Assembly (NCBI GenBank): GCA_002469865.1
Contig: DKOD01000009.1
Location: forward strand, 1 to 5,953
Length of the DNA: 5,953 nt
From: Alphaproteobacteria bacterium UBA7371
Lineage (GTDB): Bacteria > Pseudomonadota > Alphaproteobacteria > UBA8317
Direction: 5' to 3'
Part shown: in pieces, positions 1-5,708 of the stretch
Layout: each line of letters begins with the position of its first letter
Position numbering within the stretch: the stretch's first letter is position 1
The notes under the pieces: generated by a model
Told to the model about the DNA's origin: nothing
The model's database searches: none
What the model saw: the letters and a program-made list of their open reading frames with translations, nothing else
Program-made: the position numbers and the translations under genes

Positions 1-548
1 CGGCTGACCTCTTGAATTGTTTGGTTGCCAGGATTGCGGTGTGGCCCGTTAAGGCCCATGTCGTGAAGCGTGGCCATTGATGGCGTTGGTATCCTGGGGG
101 CATCCATTAATTCATGCCACTGCTTTGACCAAGATTTTTCGCGCGATTTTAAGCCGCGGACCACGCCAAATTGCCGGAATTCTTTCCAGGTGATCCCATG
201 GGCTTGGCACCAGCCGCGCACCCCCATATCCCGTTGAAATGTCCAGTTATTGCCCGTTTCTTCATGGGAAAATAGCTGAAAATGCCCCAGGCGTTCATGG
301 AGCCAGGTCATGGCCTCCAATGCACTGCCCCTGAAGATCTGCAGACGAAGACCGATGTTTGATAAGTCCTCATCTAAGCTCTTCAAACCCATCGCGACAC
401 AGGCGCGGTGGCGGGCGCTGACATCGGTTTGGGCCCAATAATCAGGTTCGTCGATATAGAGGGCCACCACGGGACCAAGATGTGCCGCCTCCCATAATGG
501 GCGATGGTCATGGATCCTGAAATCGCGTTTAAACCAAACAATGTTCAT
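1..548 (-). CDS. Photolyase/cryptochrome-family protein, N-terminal part (cut by window edge)
   Basis: The first 182 codons of a flavoprotein of the DNA photolyase/cryptochrome superfamily; members use blue light to reverse UV pyrimidine dimers or act as light sensors. Translation begins MNIVWFKRDFRIHDHRPL (residues 1-18), the classic start of the N-terminal Rossmann-like antenna domain. It continues with LYIDEPDYW (30-38), SARH (44-47), FSHEETGNNWTFQRD (93-107) and QFGVVRGLKSRE (126-137), all typical of the family. The FAD-binding helical domain with its Trp electron-transfer chain lies beyond position 1, so activity (CPD repair, 6-4 repair or signalling) cannot be decided. The N-terminus differs from the iron-sulfur FeS-BCP/CryB type. 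The start at 548 fits the family exactly, but the sequence upstream (GGTTTGGTACGGT) is a poor Shine-Dalgarno. It lies 60 bp downstream of the MFS gene on the same strand, so the two could share a transcript. Confidence 0.9.
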   Translation of the reverse strand, partial: MNIVWFKRDFRIHDHRPLWEAAHLGPVVALYIDEPDYWAQTDVSARHRACVAMGLKSLDEDLSNIGLRLQIFRGSALEAMTWLHERLGHFQLFSHEETGNNWTFQRDMGVRGWCQAHGITWKEFRQFGVVRGLKSREKSWSKQWHELMDAPRIPTPSMATLHDMGLNGPHRNPGNQTIQEVS

Positions 549-608
549 ACCGTACCAAACCAGCTAAGATGATACGTCACATAGTCGGCTGATGTAATCT
601 TTGGAGGT
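549..608 (-). other. 60-bp gap between MFS gene and photolyase gene
   Basis: This is a short same-strand spacer. On the minus strand I see no GC-rich stem followed by a U-run, so no intrinsic terminator separates the two genes. No convincing promoter or strong ribosome binding site for the photolyase is visible either. Co-transcription is plausible but unproven. Confidence 0.4.
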
Positions 609-1787
609 TTATGCGCTTTTTTGGTCCATCATGCCCTCATAGGAGCGGTCTTTGATGGGCAGATGGATCATGCCTGCTATCAAGCCCAGCACAATACTGA
701 TCCACCAGACAATGTTGTAGGATCCGGTGATGTCATACAAAATTCCGCCAAGCCACACCCCAAGGAATGAGCCAAATTGATGGGAGAGGAACACAACACC
801 GAAGAGCATACCCATATGGCGCACACCAAAGAAATTGGCGACCAGGCCGGAGGTAAGCGGCACGGTAGAAAACCACAAAAGCCCAATAACAGAGGCAAAG
901 ATCAACACAGAAAGTTCGGTGATGGGAAGGGAGACGAACACCAACGTGACGATGGTTCTGGCAAAGTAAATGAACGACAGCCCCACCACCTTAGAGTTTT
1001 TATTGCCCCACAAACCAGCAGCATAGGACCCAATGATGTTGAACAAACCAATGCATGCCAGTGCGGTGGCCCCAATTAACGGGTCCAACCCGCTATCCAC
1101 AATAAAGGCCGGAAAATGCACCCCTATGAATGCCACTTGGAAACCGCAGACAAAAAAACCTGTGGTCAGCAACAAATAAGATGGCGTTCTGCTGGCGCAG
1201 CGCAACGTTTCCAAGACATCAACATGTTTTTCTGCAGCTGGTGCGCTCGCGGGCACTTTCAGTACGGATGCCACGACACAAACCAATGCAGCTGTGACGG
1301 CCATGGCCAACATGGCATCGGGCCAACTGGTGGCATCAATATAGGCCTGTACCGAGGGCACCAGCACCATTTGGCCAAGGGATCCCGATGCCGTGACCAA
1401 GCCCATGACCATGGAGCGTTTCTCCCCAGGAACCACCTTGGTCAACGCGGCGATGATGATGGCAAAAGAAGTGGCGCCGATACCAATGCCCACCATGACG
1501 CCCATGGTGAGGTACATGATCAAAGGGTCTGTCGAATAGGGAATTGCCAGAATACCCAGCGCAAAAAGCAGTGCTCCAACAACCACCACGGGTCGTGGGC
1601 CGTAACGGTCGCAAAGCGCGCCGGCCACCGGCTGGGCGAGGCCCCAGAAAATATTCTGGATCGCCAGGGCGAGGGCCAGAGTCTCCCGCTGCCAGCCAAA
1701 ATCTATCGTGATGGGCCCGAGAAATACGCCAAAGGCCATGCGAAGCCCGAAGGATGTCAGGGCAACAAGGCAGCCAACGGCAATCAT
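609..1787 (-). CDS. Major facilitator superfamily (MFS) transporter, 12 TM helices
   Basis: An inner-membrane secondary transporter of 392 residues from the ATG. Hydrophobic segments fit 12 helices: roughly 1-24, 37-58, 66-83, 88-115, 126-146, 157-177, a polar loop at 178-200 that includes AAEKHVDVLE, then 203-224, 237-259, 266-287, 291-312, 327-348 and 357-376. The loop after helix 2 reads GALCDRYGPRP (56-66), the MFS motif A (G-x-L-x-D-R-x-G-x-[RK]). The N-terminal pattern GCLVALTSFGLRMAFGVFLGP resembles the monocarboxylate / oxalate-formate antiporter-like branch, but the substrate cannot be assigned. With ATG at 1787 helix 1 starts at residue 1 and there is no Shine-Dalgarno. The in-frame upstream codons (ISLSLWV) look like the normal lead-in to helix 1, up to a TAG at 1835-1833, so the true start may be a non-AUG codon such as CTG at 1823-1821. 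Divergent from ettA and upstream of the photolyase. Confidence 0.9.
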   Translation of the reverse strand: MIAVGCLVALTSFGLRMAFGVFLGPITIDFGWQRETLALALAIQNIFWGLAQPVAGALCDRYGPRPVVVVGALLFALGILAIPYSTDPLIMYLTMGVMVGIGIGATSFAIIIAALTKVVPGEKRSMVMGLVTASGSLGQMVLVPSVQAYIDATSWPDAMLAMAVTAALVCVVASVLKVPASAPAAEKHVDVLETLRCASRTPSYLLLTTGFFVCGFQVAFIGVHFPAFIVDSGLDPLIGATALACIGLFNIIGSYAAGLWGNKNSKVVGLSFIYFARTIVTLVFVSLPITELSVLIFASVIGLLWFSTVPLTSGLVANFFGVRHMGMLFGVVFLSHQFGSFLGVWLGGILYDITGSYNIVWWISIVLGLIAGMIHLPIKDRSYEGMMDQKSA

Positions 1788-1789
1788 GA

Positions 1790-1847
1790 CCCAAAGGGAT
1801 AGCGAGATTTGGTTTTGCGTCAGGTTCTTCGCCTAGCCCCCTTTGGG
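1790..1847. repeat. 9-bp perfect inverted repeat in the MFS leader
   Basis: CCCAAAGGG at 1790-1798 and its exact reverse complement CCCTTTGGG at 1839-1847 are separated by 40 bp. The inner arm ends two bases before the annotated ATG of the MFS gene. In the MFS mRNA the arms could pair and hide the start region; as DNA they could be a spaced operator. No cognate regulator gene lies in the window. Chance occurrence of a 9-bp pair in a region this size is a few percent. Confidence 0.4.
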
Positions 1848-1857
1848 AATACGGAAA

Positions 1858-1888
1858 TTGGTAGGTTTTAACCGTTTGCCATTAATAA
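1858..1888 (+). promoter_or_regulatory. Candidate ettA promoter (weak)
   Basis: TTGGTA at 1858-1863 could serve as a -35 box, with the AT-rich TTAATA/TAATAA at 1882-1888 as a -10 box, at a spacing of about 18 bp. Two copies of TTGCCA (1876-1881 and 1892-1897) offer alternative -35 boxes, but neither has a good -10 at 17 bp. The call rests only on position upstream of ettA and loose consensus matches. Confidence 0.25.
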
Positions 1889-1950
1889 CTCTTGCCAAGT
1901 TACGCTGTTCCCCGCAAGAGCTGTATCCGATTATTACGTTAATTGTTACC

Positions 1951-1955
1951 GGAGG
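1951..1955 (+). promoter_or_regulatory. Shine-Dalgarno of ettA
   Basis: GGAGG lies 10 bases before the ATG at 1966. It settles the start: the reading frame is open back to about 1843, but the earlier codons are unlike the family. An in-frame GTG at 1957 lies too close to the site. Confidence 0.75.
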
Positions 1956-1965
1956 CGTGAACAGC

Positions 1966-3645
1966 ATGGCCGAGCAATTCATCTATTACATGCATGGAAC
2001 ATCCAAGAGCTATGCCGGCGGCAAGAAGGTGTTGGACAACATCAACCTCTCTTTCTACCCCGATGCCAAAATTGGTGTGGTCGGCGTCAATGGCTCAGGT
2101 AAATCAACATTATTGAAGATTTTGGCGGGCATTGACACTGATTTTACGGGTGAAGCCTGGGCAGCCGATGGCGCCAAAATTGGGTACCTGCCCCAGGAGC
2201 CACAGCTCGATCAGTCGCTGAATGTGCGTGAGAATGTCATGCTTGGCGTGGCAGAAAAAAAAGCGCTGCTGGATGAATTCAATGACATCAGCATGAAGCT
2301 TGGCGAGCCTATGGGTGATGACGAAATGATGGAAGCCATCAACAAGCAGGCCGATTTGCAGGACCAAATTGATAGCGAAAATCTTTGGGATCTTGATGCC
2401 CAAATTGAAATGGCCATGGAGGCACTTCGTTGTCCCCCAGGTGATGCCGAGGTGGGGCCATTGTCAGGTGGTGAGCAGCGTCGTGTGGCACTGTGCAAAC
2501 TGCTTTTGGAACGTCCAAACCTGTTGCTACTTGATGAACCCACCAACCATCTTGACGCAGAAACTGTTGCTTGGTTGGAAAATTACCTCAAAAATTATGA
2601 CGGTGCTGTGATCCTCGTGACCCACGACCGTTACTTCCTCGATAATGTTACGGGTTGGATTTTGGAGCTCGATCGTGGCCGGGGCATTCCCTATGAGGGC
2701 AATTACTCCAGTTGGCTGGAACAAAAGCAAGCGCGGTTGGTCCAGGAAGGAAAAGCCGAGGAAGCTCGTCAACGAACACTCTCGCGGGAGATGGAATATG
2801 TCAAATCTTCCCCGACCGCACGCCGCGCAAAATCCAAGGCGCGTATCAAGGCCTATGACGAATTGCTCAATAAGGCCGAGGAACAGCAGGTTGGTCGGGC
2901 ACAAATTATCATTCCCCATGGTGAACGGCTTGGCCAAAAGGTCATCGAAGTTGAGGGTTTAAACAAGGGTTATGACGAAAAACTCCTGTTTGATGATTTG
3001 AGTTTTCGTCTTCCTGCCGGCGGAATCGTGGGCGTCATTGGGCCCAACGGTGCCGGCAAATCCACCCTATTTAAACTCCTCACCGGGGAAGAAACCCCCG
3101 ATGGGGGCAAGATCGAACTCGGCGATACGGTTCGGTTGGGTTATGTCAACCAAACCCGGGACGCCTTGAATGACAAAGCAACGGTTTTTGAGGAGATCAC
3201 CGACGGCGTTGATGTGCTCAAACTGGGCAAGGTGGACATGCATAGCCGGGCCTATGTGGGGGCATTTAATTTCCGAGGTGGCGACCAGCAGAAAAAAGTA
3301 GGCCAGATATCTGGTGGCGAGCGCAACCGTGTGCATATGGCGAAGTTGCTACGTGGTGGCTATAATGTGCTCCTGCTCGATGAGCCCACCAACGATTTGG
3401 ATGTGGAAACACTTCAGGCTTTGGAGGCCGCTTTGGAGGATTTTGCCGGTTGTGCGGTGATTATTTCCCACGATCGTTGGTTCTTAGATCGCATTGCCAC
3501 CCATATCCTTGCCTTTGAAGGTGATAGCCATGTGGAATGGTTTGAGGGCAATTTTGAGGAATATGAAGAGGATAAGAAACGTCGTCTTGGTCCAGATTCC
3601 GTTGAACCCAAAAGGGTGCAATATCGTCGCTTAACCCGAAGTTGA
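1966..3645 (+). CDS. ettA: Energy-dependent translational throttle protein EttA (ABC-F ATPase)
   Basis: A soluble ribosome-associated ABC-F ATPase of 559 residues (E. coli EttA is 555). It binds the ribosomal E site and restrains the first elongation step when ADP is high. Two ABC cassettes are complete. Cassette 1 has Walker A GVNGSGKS (40-47), signature LSGGE (166-170), Walker B with catalytic Glu191 in LLLLDEPTNHLD, and switch His220. Cassette 2 has Walker A GPNGAGKS (359-366), signature SGGE (449-452), catalytic Glu473 and switch His502. The charged linker beginning SWLEQKQ (249) and running through ARRAKSKAR (about 285-293) is the P-site tRNA-interaction motif. The arm insertion lies between Walker A and the signature of cassette 1. 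The start MAEQFIYYMHGTSKSY and the end EPKRVQYRRLTRS match EttA rather than Uup or YheS. There are no membrane segments. It converges on mlaC. Confidence 0.97.
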   Translation: MAEQFIYYMHGTSKSYAGGKKVLDNINLSFYPDAKIGVVGVNGSGKSTLLKILAGIDTDFTGEAWAADGAKIGYLPQEPQLDQSLNVRENVMLGVAEKKALLDEFNDISMKLGEPMGDDEMMEAINKQADLQDQIDSENLWDLDAQIEMAMEALRCPPGDAEVGPLSGGEQRRVALCKLLLERPNLLLLDEPTNHLDAETVAWLENYLKNYDGAVILVTHDRYFLDNVTGWILELDRGRGIPYEGNYSSWLEQKQARLVQEGKAEEARQRTLSREMEYVKSSPTARRAKSKARIKAYDELLNKAEEQQVGRAQIIIPHGERLGQKVIEVEGLNKGYDEKLLFDDLSFRLPAGGIVGVIGPNGAGKSTLFKLLTGEETPDGGKIELGDTVRLGYVNQTRDALNDKATVFEEITDGVDVLKLGKVDMHSRAYVGAFNFRGGDQQKKVGQISGGERNRVHMAKLLRGGYNVLLLDEPTNDLDVETLQALEAALEDFAGCAVIISHDRWFLDRIATHILAFEGDSHVEWFEGNFEEYEEDKKRRLGPDSVEPKRVQYRRLTRS

Positions 3646-3661
3646 TAAGACCAGGGGCAGT
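3646..3661. other. 16-bp convergent gap between ettA and mlaC
   Basis: The stop codons of two facing genes are only 16 bp apart. I see no stem-loop with a T-run in the gap, so the transcripts probably overlap at their 3' ends or terminate inside the opposing gene. Confidence 0.5.
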
Positions 3662-4252
3662 TTAAAATTGACCAATGCGTTGCTCTAGGTCCTTGCTGGC
3701 TGCGGCAAGCGTGCCGCCATTCCTGTTAATGATCGAGGAAAATTCATTGCGCCATGTGATGAGCATGGAAACGCCTTCTACTTGAAGATCAATCACCTTA
3801 AGGCCAGTGCTCGACGGTTTGACCTGCCAATTAATTGTGAGCGGTGGTTGGCGGTTGGTGACCCTACTCACCACCACAAAACCTTTTTTGCCCGCATCCT
3901 GAATATTGGCAATTTCGAGCTTCTCTCCTGAATATTCCTGCATGGCGTCAGCATAAAACAGAGACATGTAACGCTCAAAAAGCGAGACAAAACGTGTTTG
4001 ATCTTCAGGGCTTGCGCCGCGGAAATACCTGCCAGCCACAAAGCGAGCAATCGCAGCTGGGTTGGAGTTTTTGTTGAAAATGTCCTGGAGAAGGTTCGCT
4101 TTTTGGGGCACGGGGCTGCTGGAGGTGACCGCGGCAATGATGTCACTGGTCACACCATCAACAAATTTCCGGACCTCCCCCTCACTGGCTGCCAGCACCA
4201 ATGATGGCAGCATGAAGAGCAGCAAGGCTGGGGTCAAAAGAAGCCTAATCAT
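3662..4252 (-). CDS. mlaC: MlaC-family periplasmic phospholipid-binding protein
   Basis: The periplasmic lipid carrier of the Mla pathway (MlaC/Ttg2D, toluene-tolerance family), which shuttles phospholipids between MlaA in the outer membrane and the MlaFEDB ABC complex in the inner membrane. It has 196 residues; E. coli MlaC is 211. The N-terminus MIRLLLTPALLLFMLPSLVLA is a signal peptide, with cleavage after Ala21 or Ala22. The mature part shows family traits: RKFVDGVTSDII near the start, FNKNSNPAAIARFVAGRYFR, then EDQTRFVSLFERYMSLFYADAM and the lipid-pocket strands TINWQVKPSSTGLKVIDLQVEGVSMLITWRNEF. The related hopanoid protein HpnM is the main alternative; the mlaA neighbour favours MlaC. 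Its ATG overlaps the mlaA stop by one base (TAATG at 4254-4250), so translation is probably coupled. The mlaFED partner genes are not in the window. Confidence 0.92.
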   Translation of the reverse strand: MIRLLLTPALLLFMLPSLVLAASEGEVRKFVDGVTSDIIAAVTSSSPVPQKANLLQDIFNKNSNPAAIARFVAGRYFRGASPEDQTRFVSLFERYMSLFYADAMQEYSGEKLEIANIQDAGKKGFVVVSRVTNRQPPLTINWQVKPSSTGLKVIDLQVEGVSMLITWRNEFSSIINRNGGTLAAASKDLEQRIGQF

Positions 4253-4998
4253 TAATTCAATTCCACATCTGGCAGGTTGTCCACATCAATTTCTCCCGGT
4301 TCGGTAAGCCTGGCGCGCTGGTTTTGCAATTGCAAAGTTCGTGCCAACACGTAGGGGTCCGGTGCAGATCTAATCCGACGGATGATGGCAAATGCGGCCA
4401 AACGATCATCAAATATTTTGATATTTGATGCGGTAAGGATGGTCGCGCCATTATCGATATAGGTGACCGGATGGTAGGATTCGGCAGCCTTATCAACGCC
4501 AAAGCCAACCGCATCACGCAAGCTGAAAATACCAAAGAATGGCAACGCGATGGGTGGGCCATCCCCGATGCCATAAACATAAAGGGTTTTGCCAAAATCA
4601 TTGCCATGGGGCGGGAGGCCTAAGTCGTTGGCTTGGTCCATAACCCCCAACACACCAATGGTTGAATTGATTGCAAAACGACCCAACGTGTTGCCGGCAT
4701 CTTCAATTTCGCCTTGCAGGACATCATTTGCAAAAATGATGGGTTCTTGAAGGTTGCTCCAAAAATTTTTGACGCCTTTGCGGATCTTTGGGGTGGTCAA
4801 GTCGCGGTAGAACATGCTGAGTGGGCGCAAGAAACCATCATCAATAAAGAAATTAAACTCCATGACGCCGCGGTTAAACCTTTCCAGCGGGTCATGGCCA
4901 TAATCTTTATCGGCCTGATCTGAGCCTTGGACGTGACCTGGAAAGGCCAAAAACAGGGACAGAGCCAAGCTGGCAAAAATATGAGATGGATTTTTCAT
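4252..4998 (-). CDS. mlaA: MlaA/VacJ-family outer-membrane phospholipid removal protein, without lipobox
   Basis: MlaA sits in the outer membrane with porin trimers and removes phospholipids from the outer leaflet, passing them to MlaC. It has 248 residues; E. coli MlaA is 251. Family blocks are DPLERFNRGVMEFN (36-49), RPLSMFYRDLTTPKIRKGVKNFWSNLQEP, ANDVLQGE, GRFAINSTIGVLGVMD, then LPPHGNDFGKTLYVYGIGDGPPIALPFFG with SLRDAVG, and SAPDPYVLAR. The signal peptide (about 1-25, ending HVQG before SDQAD) lacks the cysteine expected of a lipoprotein, and the whole protein contains no cysteine. It should therefore be cut by signal peptidase I rather than lipidated, unless the start is wrong; alternative upstream ATGs run into a TGA. 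AAGGA at 5008-5004 lies 5 bases before the ATG. First gene of a two-gene unit with mlaC. Confidence 0.95.
   Translation of the reverse strand: MKNPSHIFASLALSLFLAFPGHVQGSDQADKDYGHDPLERFNRGVMEFNFFIDDGFLRPLSMFYRDLTTPKIRKGVKNFWSNLQEPIIFANDVLQGEIEDAGNTLGRFAINSTIGVLGVMDQANDLGLPPHGNDFGKTLYVYGIGDGPPIALPFFGIFSLRDAVGFGVDKAAESYHPVTYIDNGATILTASNIKIFDDRLAAFAIIRRIRSAPDPYVLARTLQLQNQRARLTEPGEIDVDNLPDVELN
4407..4430. repeat. Perfect 10-bp hairpin inside mlaA
   Basis: CATCAAATAT (4407-4416) and ATATTTGATG (4421-4430) are exact reverse complements around a 4-base loop. The stem is AT-rich and not followed by a T-run on either strand, so it is not a typical terminator. It lies in the mlaA codons for SNIKIFDD. 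Confidence 0.6.
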
Positions 4999-5003
4999 GC
5001 CAT

Positions 5004-5008
5004 TCCTT
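5004..5008 (-). promoter_or_regulatory. Shine-Dalgarno of mlaA
   Basis: AAGGA on the minus strand, five bases before the mlaA ATG (4998-4996). The two nearby upstream ATGs are followed by TGA in their frame, so this fixes the start used here. Confidence 0.65.
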
Positions 5009-5019
5009 GCATTGAAGAA

Positions 5020-5032
5020 TAGATCTTATCTA
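5020..5032. promoter_or_regulatory. 13-bp palindrome between mlaA and the J-domain gene
   Basis: TAGAT-CTT-ATCTA is a perfect 5-bp inverted repeat around three bases. It is nearly centred in the 50-bp divergent gap 4999-5048. Its location suits an operator shared by both promoters, but a short repeat like this can arise by chance. No clear paired -35/-10 boxes fit in the gap; TAAGAT on the minus strand within the palindrome is a possible mlaA -10 box. Confidence 0.3.
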
Positions 5033-5038
5033 GCGACT

Positions 5039-5043
5039 AAGGG
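5039..5043 (+). promoter_or_regulatory. Shine-Dalgarno of the TerB/J-domain gene
   Basis: AAGGG lies five bases before the ATG at 5049 and supports that start over the in-frame ATG at 5088 (Met14). Confidence 0.55.
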
Positions 5044-5048
5044 TCACA

Positions 5049-5708
5049 ATGCCAAGTATTTCGCCACAATCATGGTCACTATTTTTGATGCGAAGGTGGC
5101 GGCTGTTCTGGGCAAGGCGTCACCGCGAGGCATTTACCACCGCGCTGATTGGCTTAGCGGGCAAACTTGCTGCTGCCGATGGCCAGGTCACCCAAGTTGA
5201 GCGTGATGTGTTTTTGAATATGCTGCGAATCAATGACCATCAGATGCGCTCGGTGGAGCGTCAATTTAATCTTGTTTCGACATCCCTTTCTGGCGCCGAT
5301 GGTTATGCACGCTGGTTGGCGCGCTTGACCAAGGGGAAAAGAAACCGAAAGTTGGATATTTTGATGGGGCTGTCGGATATTGCCCGGGCCGATGGCGTGT
5401 TTGATGAAGCGGAACAAAAATTTCTTATGTCCGCAGGCGCGTTGCTGGGGCTGTCGCAAGATGACGTTCGTTGGGCAATAGGTCTTTGCCAGGGTCAAGA
5501 TGGCTCATGTTGGGTGGCCCTTGGCTTCGAGGGGCCAGTGTCTTGCAAATTGGTCAAAGAGCGTTACCGCTCCCTTGCCCGCGCGTTTCATCCCGATGCT
5601 GTCATGTCCCGTGGTGTGCCTGAAGGCATGCGGCAAAAATATGCCGAGCGGTTTACGTTGATCGCCGCAGCCCATCGGGAGGCTTTGAATTCATGCAGCA
5701 ATACATAA
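5049..5708 (+). CDS. djlA: DjlA-like TerB plus J-domain co-chaperone
   Basis: A 219-residue protein with an N-terminal TerB-like helical domain and a C-terminal J-domain that should stimulate the ATPase of DnaK. The TerB part (about 28-145) carries two acidic motifs, AAADGQVTQVE (Asp44, Glu51) and ARADGVFDEAE (Asp115, Glu122), typical of TerB/DjlA proteins. The J-domain follows from about 165: LVKERYRSLARAFHPD, with the essential HPD at 181-183, then SRGVPEGMRQKYAERFTLIAAAHREAL, like the GVPE helix of DjlA. E. coli DjlA has an N-terminal transmembrane helix. Here residues 9-26 are instead Trp/Arg-rich (WSLFLMRRWRLFWARRHR) and not a clear membrane span, so location is uncertain. If Met14 were the start, part of this segment would be lost. 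Divergent from mlaA; its last 16 bases overlap the amidase gene. The symbol is by domain architecture, not proven orthology. Confidence 0.88.
   Translation: MPSISPQSWSLFLMRRWRLFWARRHREAFTTALIGLAGKLAAADGQVTQVERDVFLNMLRINDHQMRSVERQFNLVSTSLSGADGYARWLARLTKGKRNRKLDILMGLSDIARADGVFDEAEQKFLMSAGALLGLSQDDVRWAIGLCQGQDGSCWVALGFEGPVSCKLVKERYRSLARAFHPDAVMSRGVPEGMRQKYAERFTLIAAAHREALNSCSNT
5677..5682 (+). promoter_or_regulatory. Shine-Dalgarno of the amidase gene, inside the J-domain gene
   Basis: GGGAGG lies ten bases before the ATG at 5693 and within the last codons of the upstream gene. It supports the overlapping start. Confidence 0.65.

Noticed and set aside
1491..1509. 7-bp inverted repeat CACCATG / CATGGTG with 5-base loop
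   Set aside because: It lies inside MFS coding sequence for conserved helix residues and is short enough to be coincidence.
1336..1794. Second minus-strand open frame within the MFS gene (152 codons)
   Set aside because: It is a +1/-1 shadow of the MFS frame with Cys/His/Arg-rich, non-family sequence.
1116..1802. Long open frame on the plus strand opposite the MFS gene (228 codons)
   Set aside because: Its translation is rich in His, Gln, Gly and Asp with no domain pattern, as expected from the antisense of a hydrophobic membrane-protein gene; the minus-strand frame has clear MFS motifs.
1843..1965. N-terminal extension of ettA to give 600 residues
   Set aside because: EttA proteins start at MAEQFIYYM-like sequence; the extension has no family match, contains the promoter-like region, and the GGAGG is correctly spaced for the ATG at 1966.
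2110..2937. Several minus-strand open frames opposite ettA
   Set aside because: They lack recognisable domains and ribosome sites and mirror the strongly supported ettA frame.
3095..3107. CCCCC-GAT-GGGGG hairpin
   Set aside because: A short GC stem inside ettA codons with no T-run after it; not a terminator.
3303..3314. 12-bp perfect palindrome CCAGATATCTGG
   Set aside because: It encodes the Q-I-S-G of the second ABC signature in ettA, and a palindrome of this length is expected about once by chance in this window.
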